Of a stretch of DNA of 64,000 bases, positions 38,401 through 48,949 are shown piece after piece; position 1 is the stretch's first letter, and each line of letters opens with the position of its first letter. The stretch covers positions 10,727,557 to 10,791,556 of the forward strand of contig NC_092320.1 of the NCBI RefSeq assembly GCF_036785885.1. Reading direction: 5' to 3'. The stretch is from Coffea arabica. Its lineage: Eukaryota; Streptophyta; Magnoliopsida; Gentianales; Rubiaceae. A program made the position numbers and the translations under genes. Below the pieces are notes generated by a model, which saw nothing but the letters and a program-made list of their open reading frames with translations, searched no databases and had not been told where the DNA came from.

Positions 38401-39855
38401 CCAAACTAAATATACGTGTAAGATGATATGACGTACTTAATCAGTCATGCACCATCATCTATTTCAGTCCTCCGCAAATAACAAAGCTATCTTGCTTTCC
38501 AGCGCCTTTTCATATTCTCTAAAAAGCCATACCACTACAAGATAGCTGTATTTGAAAGGGAACTGAAACCTTTAGAGTTTCTAAAGCACTTTGTAGTTTG
38601 TATGTAACACTAGGTTAAGTGTAAACTATAATATGTCTGGCTATAGAACTTTAATTTAATAAAGATGAATTAACAGGTTTTAAAAGACAACAAATTGGAG
38701 AGTCAGAAAGAAAAGTACAAAATTATGGTGAGAGACTCTTATTGGAGCATAAGTGTCAAACATTTGATACAAATAAAGCGAAATTACTCATTAGGCATCG
38801 GAATGGTATGCTAATGACAATGCAACAGCCATTTGTTAACGTCCATTGGACCAAGCAAGAATTGTATTAGGGCCACAAGACCCTCCTCCTTCCAGAAACA
38901 GCCAATACACAATCGCTCTGGCAATAAACTATCAAACTTGGAAAAAAGAAGACTTAGAAAAGCAAACTAATGCTGCTAATCACGATGAAAGAATGCCGGA
39001 AAAGATAATGCAAATCGTATCAAAATTGAATTCCACATGGGCCAGAGTTTCATAATAAAACCATAGAATCCATCAAGCTATTAAACAAAAAAAAAAAAAA
39101 AAAACAAAAAAAGCTTCACGCAACAGCGAGGCTCACAAGAGAGAAAGAGCAATCTGACAAGTAAGATGATGAGTAGAAAAAAAAAAAAAAAAAGTAATTA
39201 CTCAGTAGCATTAAAACACAGAACTCCACCCACAAAGTCATAGAAGAGCAGAAATACAAAGAAATGGAAAAGAAACAAGCAAACAAAAAATTAATGGGTA
39301 AAATGGAGAAACAGAAGACTGTAATTTTCTGATCAAAATGAAGGCAGAAATAAAGAGAATGCAACTGCAGAGCGAGTAATGTCAACAACCAGGACAAAAT
39401 TACTACTGTATGCAAGCCCGTATACCAGGAAAAACGAAATGAAAGGGAGCATTAATTAGTACTACAAGACACGTAGGAATAATAAACGTTGCAAGATAAG
39501 AAAAGAAGAGAAAAGCAAAACTAACCAGGATCGCAAAGCTGGTAAAAATCTTCAACCTCTGCCAAAAATGCCAACAAAACCACGTTATGATGCGAAAATC
39601 CAAAACCCTAGTGCTTCAAAATGCAATTGGAAACGAAGCAACGAAAACTTCGAACCACAGAAGAAAGAAACAAAAAAAAAAAAAAAAAAAAAGGCTCGCA
39701 AGTCGCAAGGACATAAACAGGGGAAGAAGTGTATGGGAAATTGCAGAAGAAGTACCTTTAGTGAGAGCTTTGATCATGCCAGCACGACGCCCTTTGAAAT
39801 CCCTGAAAACTTCTTCCACTGTTCGAGGATTATAGCCTCCTCCTCCTCCGTCCAT
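35445..39855 (-). CDS. AL: Alfin-like PHD-finger protein
   Basis: Alfin-like proteins are small nuclear plant proteins whose C-terminal PHD finger binds histone H3 trimethylated on Lys4. Exons in transcript order: 39756-39855, 39526-39558, 37151-37379, 36172-36307, 35445-35693; 248 residues. The N-terminal Alfin domain (about 1-140) reads [41 protein letters not shown], then [19 protein letters not shown] and [17 protein letters not shown] Ser/Lys-rich linker (about 142-165) follows. The PHD Cys4-His-Cys3 ligands are C195, C198, C211, C214, H219, C222, C238, C241, with the aromatic FWICCDVC segment in place. Exon 2 is only 33 nt. The second intron is 2.1 kb. Neighbouring WAV2 suggests AL5 orthology, recalled from Arabidopsis; the family itself is certain. 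Confidence 0.95.
37512..37533. repeat. (AG)n microsatellite in Alfin-like intron 2
   Basis: A short perfect AG run inside the 2.1-kb intron between exons 2 and 3. Confidence 0.9.
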
Positions 39856-42243
39856 TAGAGCTGGCTTTCTAGTTTTTTACACGCAGTCAGTCCCACACAC
39901 ACTCACAGAGAATGTATGAAGCCCAAGAGTACTGCTTGTTTTTTTCCTTTTTTTTTTTTTTTTTGGCTGCTTCTATCTGACTCTTGCAGTAACACAACAC
40001 GGAAAAGAATAAATAAATAATTACTAAAGGGATATATTTATTTATGGAGTCGATGAGTCTGAAAAAGGAGGAGTCTAATCTGGAGTGGCCCAAATAGGGG
40101 CCAGCGGGAGGGTTATGTTTGGAATTTTAAATTATTTCTTAGCGGTCCTGTGTCGCTTTCTCGTTCCCGGGGAGCAGTTTTCATCATGGACCATGGTCCC
40201 TCTCGCTCGCTCGCTCGCTCACTTGGCTTCTTTAACTTTTCCCCCCCCCCCCCCTTTTTTTTTGGTTGGGGGAGGAGAGGTTCTGTGACCGTGGGAAGGG
40301 TACTTTTCTTTGGGTGCTGACGGGGCAACCCGCCAAATCCTCCGAGGTGTGATCTGAGTTGGTTTTTGTGAGCTGTGATTTTGGGAGTATTTGCGATCGA
40401 TGGGCAGCATATCACAGGTGCAAAGTGAAGTGCCACGGAGAGAGAGAGAGAGAGGGGTCGGGTCGGGGTGATACTACTCGTAGCTTGCAGCTGCAGGGAT
40501 GGGAATTGGTTGGAGAAATGCTATCCTGCACCCCGACTGCATCAGGGTACTGATGCTGATGATGGTGGACGGATGGGCATCCAACGGCGGGGGACTTGAT
40601 AGGGAGTAGGGGTTGCAGCTGTTTGTTGGGCACAGGACCACAGGGGAGTTGGGGGTACACGTGGCGGGAATAGGTTTGGGTGGTGAATTGGCATCATGGA
40701 TCAGGGGCTCCGCACAAATGGAAGCTAATGTAGAAGCCGTACAAGTAGTGGAAGGACTAGGAAGGGGTAGCAGAGCGCAGCAGAGAGAGAGTACAAGTTG
40801 CTGGCCCGTCTCAAGAAGGGGAGACGAGACGTTGTAGAGGTGTTGGGTTGGCAACTGGCTGGTCCGGAACCGGAACCAACAACTTCTTGGGTCTCTGGGT
40901 GTCAATGGAGTGGAGGAGGACAAAATCAAGGAAGGACCGACTTGAGGCCGGCAGGCAGAGCTGGATCAACAGACCAGGTACACACACAAAAAAATCCATC
41001 CACCCATCCAAATTTTGCACTGATTAAGTTGATGTTTTGCGCAAGCAGCTGCAGCCACGGACTCGAATCTCACAATACTGCTCTGGAAAGAGAGAGACTA
41101 ATAAACTACCAAATACCAATAGCAGGAACGGAAAGTTTCAAGTCTGCAAATTTGCTCCACGTCATTTATTTTTCGAGGCCTTCTGCCCAAATTTTTTTTT
41201 CTGTTGGGTACTCCCAACTCTTCTAAATCAACTGTTGGCCGTCGGGCACGCTCGAAGCCATGACCATCATTTTTTATATTTTTTTATTGGGTCTGGTTAT
41301 TGTAGACTGAGCTTTGACTTAGGAAGGTCGCAGCCCATAATTCCCCCCAGACACAGCATTCCGCGAGGGCCCGCGTTATTCATCCCACAGGAGATGCACA
41401 TTCAACTTCCCCGCCAACACGCGCTTAATTATCTTCTCATATATATTCCTTTAGCTAACGAGCTCCCCAGATCCATCTCCACCATAACCCAATACTATTA
41501 GACAGCCACAGAAGAAGACATAGGGAAGAGGGGAAGGAGCAAATTCGGCCATTTCTATTACAACTAAATCTGATAATATGTATCAGCAGACTACTCTTAT
41601 GGCGGCATCTAAGGTAAACTACTAGCCGAGGGCTGAGGCGTGAGACCTGACCTCCTACAAAAGAAAAAGAATGAATCTGACCTATTGCCTCCGGCCATTT
41701 CTAATCACAATTAAATCTCTTATGAATGGCCAAAAATACTGATGATAGAGCAAAATCACCTTATAGCGCACGCAGACGCCCCCCAAACCTATATTATGCA
41801 GTATGTAAGGCTGCATTCAGTATCTTGGCGTGGAATCCACGAGATGGATAAACGAATCATATCCTCTAGAAGCCCCATCAATCCGAATAAATACATATTA
41901 ACAGCAACTATAATCAGGGCAAGCAAGCCTAATATAACAGTGGAACTTGAGACCTCGGATTCATTGGTAACTAACAGTATGGACTACTCGTGCCATAGTT
42001 CACAATAAGAGTTGTGATACAAGCAATTTTACTGATAAACTCCAAGTGTAATTCTGAGATTCTTCTAGATTCTTATTCACACAAGGACAATCAGTCAGAC
42101 TTTTCTTGCAAGAGCAATTTGTCAGTGTCAATATGTATATCTACGAAGGCCGTCCACAGTTTCGCATAATTTGTAATTGGTGTACCCAAAATTGTGTCCA
42201 CAAGACAAAAAACTTGGGGGACACATCAACACTGGTCTTGCAA
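39856..42243. other. Alfin-like upstream region and WAV2 3' region
   Basis: The left part is the leader and promoter of the Alfin-like gene; the right part includes the WAV2 3' UTR. From 40100 to 41000 the GC content is higher, with a CTCG repeat near 40202-40220, a 14-base C run at 40241-40254 and a GA run near 40438-40454. Overlapping open frames here on both strands resemble no known protein and look like a GC-rich promoter region rather than a gene. Confidence 0.55.
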
Positions 42244-45200
42244 TCACAATGAGCTAGCGGTCACTGCAATACCAAAGAAAGGTACAGAACTTTGAATGTC
42301 ACAGCAGCCTGAACTCGTGGACTACGCCTCAAATAACTGCACCCCAGCAGGTCACCTTGGATCAAAACCTAAGGTGCATAGCAGGGGGGGGGGGGGGGGA
42401 ATGAATAGTTACTATCTGAAAAGTGCTTGGCACATCATTGTTTGGAATTTGCTTTGCATAATGAAGCACAAAGTCATCACACGGTCCTCCCGAAACTTGG
42501 GAGAATTTAGTCTTGAAATAATGGAACTTTAGAGAACATGAAATGTAACACTCACCCCTGTGCGAAGATTCACCAAACCTCTTCTCCGGGACAGTCTGTT
42601 CCAAAAAATCCTCAATGGTTTTCCAATATTGATCACCCCCTGCCAACCATGTATCCATATGCATGCCAGTTGGAAATTCCACAAATAAGCATCGATTGTT
42701 GCGCGCAGCTGCTTTAGCATACAGCAACTGCATGTGTGATGGAGGAACCATTTCATCTTGCAATCCTGAGATAAAGAGAATGGGCTGTTTGACCTGCAGC
42801 AAAGAGTTCAAACACAAGAGGTGCAAATAAATTGTCATTAGACAAGGACAAAATCACAGCATCGAATAAACACAAAACATGTCACTGCCTCACTTCCATT
42901 TTATTAGGCTAGACTTAATTAGGATGTTCAATATCAAATAACCAAGTCTTGCCCTTAAATAACGCAAGACCTTTCATATTGTTGATTCAACAAATACACT
43001 ATAAAGATCCCTGTTACAACTTTTCAGAAACATGAAATGGAAACCCAAAATCACTCTGAGTGCAGAGTAAAAGCTACAATACATTGTTTTTGCTTTTGGG
43101 TTGGGGGGGGGGGCGGTGGGGGTGGGAAGGGTTGGAGCTACAATACCCTGAAATCTCACCTCACCAACCACATCAATAGTCCTCCATGGAGAGCGGACAA
43201 GAAAATTGAGAGGTCTGGGGTGCTTTGAATCACTCCCTCCAATAAACCATTTTAGAACGGGTAGAAGAACTCCCGCCATATCAAGGATAGATGTGAAAGT
43301 ATTTTCCAGAATTAGCCCAGCCACCTGAGCACAATCACATTAAGAAAAATGTGTCTCAACCATAAATGAGTATACTTTCAACAACATAACTAACTAAAAA
43401 GACCGATTAAAATGACAAGAAGGCAGCCAAACTCAGACAAATCTGTACTTTATGCATAACTCAAGCAAGGAAATTTATGGTCCAATATGGTCAAAAGAAA
43501 ATGTGACAAGCACAGAATAGAAATGCTTACTAATAGCAATTTCAAATGCACAGATTTCCTGGGATACAGATTATGATTGACAGGACTGTTAACTAGCAAG
43601 GAAGGGAAAACTATGTATTACCAAGAAATAGATTAATCAAGTCATGACAGAGAAATAGTTACTTCATTGGATAATATATTTGTAACAGGAAGAAGCCTTC
43701 AAAAAAGATACATTCAAGTTTTAGAGAGAGGAAGACAGTGTATTTCGTAAATTTGCCTCAGAGCAACTGATTGATCTTCTCGCACAGTAATATGCAAAAT
43801 AACTGCAAGGTCCTAAACAGCCCTTGCCCCATAAGGAAACGAGAGTCTACAATAAAATTTCTACAAGTCAGCTTCTCACAGAAGCTGTAGCACATACATT
43901 ACTTTCTCCAAACAACTTGAACAGATTCTCTTGTTCAATTATAGATAAAGAAAGCTTCTAAAAACTTCAGCAGACTTTTCAGGAGGAGGACTCAAAAAAC
44001 TCCTATTAATGTTTCTATGCGGTGACTCAAAGAAAATTAGGCTTGTCGGATGTCTCTATCAACCCCATAGGTGGTAATTCAAGACAATCAAGAACATGAT
44101 ACCGGAATTTCGTCCTGCAAGGACAGGACCTTCCATAAGGAACTAGTGTCCTAAGCTACTGATCAATTAAACAAAAGCTCACCCATTAGAAGGCTTCCAG
44201 TTAGATTTCACAAATTTCTTAAAGAAAATTTCCATGAGAGCAGATATTCTACAACTGCATAAACAGATGAGCTGAAAATATTTGATGACACAAGTTAAAA
44301 GGCATTTAAAATAAGAAAGCTATCACAAAAAAGACATACCAGGATCTGTTGCAATACACAACTGGGAAAACAAAATTTTTGTTTAATATGTACCTTGTCA
44401 GGATTGTTCTTGGCAAGTACTGCTCCAACAGCGCCACCAAGTGACCTTCCAAAGACAACAATCCTAGATGTGTCAATATCTGTCCTTTCAACCAGATGAT
44501 CCAAAGCAGCCTACAAAGAAGCAGAAGCCACAAGAAAATATCTCATATCATCTATGGGGTGCATCAAAGAAACATATAGACAGAAAAACAAACCTGAGCA
44601 TCCATTGTAATTCCATGCTGGGAAGGATATCCATCACTGGCTCCGTAACTACAATCCATACAGAACAGTTTACATCAATTTACAAGATATAATTATGTCC
44701 CCATGAACACTGCCAGATGGTACACACAAAAAAAAATGTAGATACCCTCGGTAAGACAGCATGAAAACGTTGCATTGCAGACGTTGTAGCATAATGCGAA
44801 CCATCTCAAGACGGTGGGCAATATCTATAAATAGTAAAGTCCTCCAAAAGATTGATCATGAAATCACTTTTTGAGATAAACAAAAAGCGGTAAGAAATCA
44901 AAGACATCATAATATAAGCAACAGGACACAAAAGGATACTTCCTGCATTTTCTTGGAAGAAGAGGATAGTTGGACCTGCAATTGACACAAATACTTCATC
45001 AGCTTGAAAGCTAATTTGAACCTTCAAAAGAACACAAGTTTACCACTTATGAAGCATAAACAAGCAAATAAAACTGAATCATGGAAGACTACAAGGCAAG
45101 TGAAAACTTAAAAATCATCTTGCAGCAGTCATCAGTTAGTTTTTGCAACAGCTACATGAGAAAACAGAAGTATCACCAAAACTAAGCCGAAATAAAGTCA

Positions 45201-45985
45201 TACATAATTTCCCTCCTGCATTTCTTCTACGTCTTAAAATAACCTATGAAGCTCATAATCTAAAACATACAAAAGGTTCCATGGTCAAAAGATGAGAAAG
45301 TTTCATTTACAATCCAACAAACTTTAAAGTAAAGCCGTCCAGTTTATAAGATGCACAACTATCCGAATAAATGAAATTTAATGCCACACAACCAATTGAG
45401 AAACCAACTCTTAAACAGTGCAATACCTAACTTAACTACTCGTGAATGCATGTAACCGTATAATGAAATCAGAAACCAACTCTTTCATTTCAGAAGACCT
45501 TACTTAACTACATCGCTCAAGCTCAAAAATAGTTCCAATTCACAGCAATATTACACGCCAATCACTTTCTTACACAAAATTAACAAGTGAGAACAAATTA
45601 ACAGCTACGAATATCTGTATACAATTAGCCCTAAGTTCTCTGACTCCGGCAATCGCCAATCCTAAACAAGCACCCAGCCCTAATTCCCAAAGCAATTAAG
45701 CAACAATATTAAGAATTACAACAAGCATAAGACGTAAAGAGGAGCACCTCGGGATTCGGGGAGGAACTTGATGAACCAAGCGTGGAGGCGAACGCCGTCA
45801 GAAGATCTAAGCCAAACGTCGTCGTAGAGGAGGCGGAGGCGGGCGGGGGTGATGGGGTAGGATTTGGTAAGGCCAGGGAGGACGGGGACGTAGACAAGCT
45901 TCTCCTGGAAAGCCACCAGTAACGCCATCCCGGCGACCACTATTCCACCCACTCCGTACAGCAATACGCTCATGTACGACACCAT
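42244..45985 (-). CDS. WAV2: Alpha/beta-hydrolase WAV2 (Bem46/ABHD13 family)
   Basis: WAV2 is a membrane-anchored alpha/beta-hydrolase that represses stimulus-induced root bending in Arabidopsis; its substrate is unknown. Exons in transcript order: 45748-45985, 44940-44975, 44746-44824, 44594-44648, 44394-44510, 43160-43324, 42556-42793, 42244-42263. They sum to 315 residues, close to the 308 I recall for Arabidopsis. One N-terminal membrane segment lies at about 7-26. The catalytic triad is visible: Ser159 in GRSLGG, Asp243 in SGLQDEMVP, His275 in PTGMHMDTW. Other conserved motifs are FQEKLVYVPVLPGL, ILFFQENAG, FMLSYRGYGAS and LILENTFTSILDMAG. Exon 2 is 36 nt. The last exon (20 nt) is the least certain; without it the frame reads on for about 40 codons into the intron. 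Confidence 0.95.
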
Positions 45986-46010
45986 CTTCTTCTCTCTCTC
46001 TATCTCCCCG

Positions 46011-46011
46011 T

Positions 46012-46049
<38 letters not shown>

Positions 46050-46060
46050 GATATATATAC
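46011..46060. repeat. (CT)n(AT)n microsatellite in WAV2 leader
   Basis: A CT run followed by AT repeats begins about 25 bp upstream of the WAV2 start codon. On the transcribed strand it reads as GA, as in the PMIR1 leader. Confidence 0.9.
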
Positions 46061-46590
46061 ACGTATACTTAAATGGAGAGTCTGACGGTGCTTGTATCTA
46101 AATCTTTGTGCGTATGTACACGTATATGAGATGATGAAGTGAGGAACACTCTCTTTTTCACAGTTTTTCTTGTCTACTGACTACTGAGAGTGATGCTGCT
46201 TGTGCGAGTGCTGCTGAGGGGACGAAACCAAAGAGACCGGCGTTGCGGTTGACCGGTTGTGGTGGAGCTAAACGACAGCGTTTTTTGTTTCTTGTTACTA
46301 GCCTTTCTATTTCTTTCCTATACTATGTTGATTTTTTTTTTATTTTGCGTCTCTTCTCTTTTTTATTTGACATTAGTTTTATTTTTTTCAAATCTTTATT
46401 TATAAGCAAATAAAAAATTTTCTCCAATAAAAATTTTAGGATGTCTGTTGTCTAATTTACAAAATTAAAGAAGCTATATACATTTTTTTTATAAATCAAT
46501 TTCATCTATTTTCCAAATTAAGATATCTTTTATTCTCTTTCCTTATAATTAGACAATTCAAAGTCAATTACCCATTTTTATAGTCACACA
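46037..46590. other. WAV2 upstream region
   Basis: Presumed promoter of WAV2. AT-rich, no second gene. It ends at the Helitron terminus at 46591, about 600 bp from the WAV2 start codon. Confidence 0.5.
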
Positions 46591-48111
46591 CTAGGGGAAA
46601 AAGCCCGCACAACGCGCGAGAGTTTAGTGCTTGTAATTAGAGATGGTTAATAATTATTATTTGGTATTTTGTAGTATAAGAATTGAAGTATGACAATTTT
46701 ATTATGTAATATTAAACAGAAAAATCATTAGTCAAAATATATAATATGCAATGAAACATAATTATAAGGTACGATCAATCACTTTGCATCTAACCTAATA
46801 GAATAAAAAACCTACTTATATCCGCTCATGCACTTTAGGAATATTAAAATCTATTATTTAGCTTGAATTTAATCTTGATATGAGGGCAATCCACCACATT
46901 ATCTTATCATACAAATGAGATTTGGACAATTACATACTTAAAGAAATCATTGCTGGTGGAATTTCGGTTCTTGCAAGCCAAATTCTTGATTTTATATTGA
47001 TTTCAAGGATATATAATCATGAAACCTCCACATTGACCAATCAATCAATTATGATTTATTGTATGATTTAGGGCATATAGCAAAGAATCTCCTTCTCAGT
47101 AAGGGTTACAATCACGAAACATCAGTTTTTGAGCTAATTGCAAAGATATACAACACCTAACATGCTAGTTTAGAGGAATAATTACCTTAAAAAAGTACTA
47201 AAGCATCTCAATCCACTCAATTCAAGAAAACAATTAAAAGTAATGAAATACATACTTTAGATTTGCAGCCAAATAGTTTTAAGTAGATAGTTAAACATAT
47301 TGGCAAATCAAATGAAGTAAAAATTTGCCTAGATGGAATCATCAATAAAATAGTAAACGATTTGAAAATTATCATAACTAATAGTTAAAACAACAAAAGA
47401 AGTAGCTACAATCTATAAATGGAAAATTTTATGATGATAAACTTATTTTAAACCACAAATAACAATTAACAAATGTGATATTCTCCCTATTAAGCTTGTC
47501 TAACATGGATAATTGAATTAAAACACTAAAAACTTATTTCACATACAACTTGCAAGATTATAGATTTCTTCAACCAAAAAGTAGATTGGCTAAAGAAAAC
47601 ATACCTATTGAGAAACAAATAGGTTGCATGATTGTGATGGAACAAAACTATAAGTAAATGAAATGAATTTGAATAGATGGGGGTTGCCATGGTAATCGTC
47701 AAGAAATCAAACTTCTCTACTAATTGACATTAATTATGTCTTAACATCTATATATAATAAGTTTGCAAATAACTGATGAGAAAGGCTTTAGAAAATTAAA
47801 AGACTTGGATATCAATACAATTAAAGGATTAGAAGGGCTTTTATGTAATTTCACTAAAACACAAGGTAAATTCAATTGTACCCAATGTTGGATCGGATAT
47901 CGAACACTATCACATGTCAAACTTACCCCTAGCTTTGAATGTTTAAAAGGACATCTAAATAATTACAACAAAATCAAATTAACTACAATGTCTCATATTC
48001 AATGCTCTAATTGCACTTCAAACACTCTCACATTCCCAAAATAACCCCACCCTTGCAGTTAAAATCCAAAGATCATCTTTACCCTAAACTCATTCTTATA
48101 TAGTATAAGGA
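46591..48111 (-). mobile_element. Helitron, 1.5 kb, both ends visible
   Basis: On the minus strand the 3' end has the stem-loop CGCGCGTTGTGCGGG, then CTTTTTCCC and CTAG (46591-46594), bordered by T (plus-strand A at 46590). The 5' end reads TCCTTATACTATATAAGAATG from 48111, bordered by A (plus-strand T at 48112). Length is 1521 bp. No Rep or helicase frame is present, so it is non-autonomous. A second start-like motif, TCTATATATAATAAG, lies on the plus strand at 47746 after an A and may be the remnant of another element. Confidence 0.82.
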
Positions 48112-48903
48112 TAAGGATTCACATACCAATTATTGGAAATTTTTTTTTTGGTTGTTTTTACTCTAATGAATTTTTGCTTTTTAGGATCTTTTCTTTGGCA
48201 TTTTTTTAAAAAATATTCAATTGTAAGTGTCTTCCCTAATACACACACACACACAAATTTCATGCGAAACTTTACCACTATCAATGAAAGTGGTCAAAAT
48301 CAAATCACAAGTCTAAATTCAATGTTTAAAAGGAGTAGAAAGTTTGAAAATAAAAACTTTACATAATACTAGAAGGATATTTTTATATTTCAAGGCGTCA
48401 AGTAACAAAATATAAAGAATAGAGGTTGAAGTGAAAATCAAGAAATACTTTAGGGTGATAACTTGTGATTTACCCTTTAAATAAGTACACGGCACTTCCC
48501 GATATGGAACCAGCCAACCCGTAAAGTTTACCCCATAAAATAATCCAAGAATATTAGCACAAAAATTCAATTTTCAATACCTAAAGAACCAAACGGCAGG
48601 CATTTCCACTGCATCATCTCACTTTAATCTAGGGGTACAGATTCTTGATAGAATGCTAAAGCGACATGAAAAAAAAAAGAAGCAGAAGAAGATTAGATCC
48701 AGAGTTAAGCATTTAACAAACTGAACCATGGTTAAATAAATGGCAGAGGAAGCTCCTTATCATGAGCCATGACATAGGGTTTCGACTGGCAGGTGCATAG
48801 TATGTGTCAAACGGACTCAAACTGGTGAAGTATTCTTAGTAGTATTCTCTACACGGTACTCTTATGTCCATCATGTAAGATAAGCTAAAACTTGAATGTA
48901 ACA
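48112..48903. other. Intergenic DNA downstream of NF-YA
   Basis: No gene is recognised. A short CA run lies near 48240-48254. The right part is NF-YA 3' UTR. Confidence 0.5.
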
Positions 48904-48924
48904 AAGCCAAGGATGAATTGCCAA
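48904..48924 (-). promoter_or_regulatory. miR169-like target site in NF-YA 3' UTR
   Basis: The plus strand reads AGCCAAGGATGAATTGCC, which follows the miR169 sequence as I recall it (CAGCCAAGGATGACTTGCC...) with about three mismatches over 21 nt (first base, base 14, base 20). The NF-YA transcript (minus strand) is therefore complementary to miR169. The site begins 26 nt after the stop codon, the usual place for miR169 sites in NF-YA mRNAs. Confidence 0.85.
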
Positions 48925-48949
48925 GTCCCGGTGCTTTTTGCTGCGCTTT

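Noticed and set aside
40113-41226. Cluster of open frames on both strands upstream of the Alfin-like gene
   Set aside because: GC-rich promoter-type sequence with frames on all strands at once and no family resemblance.
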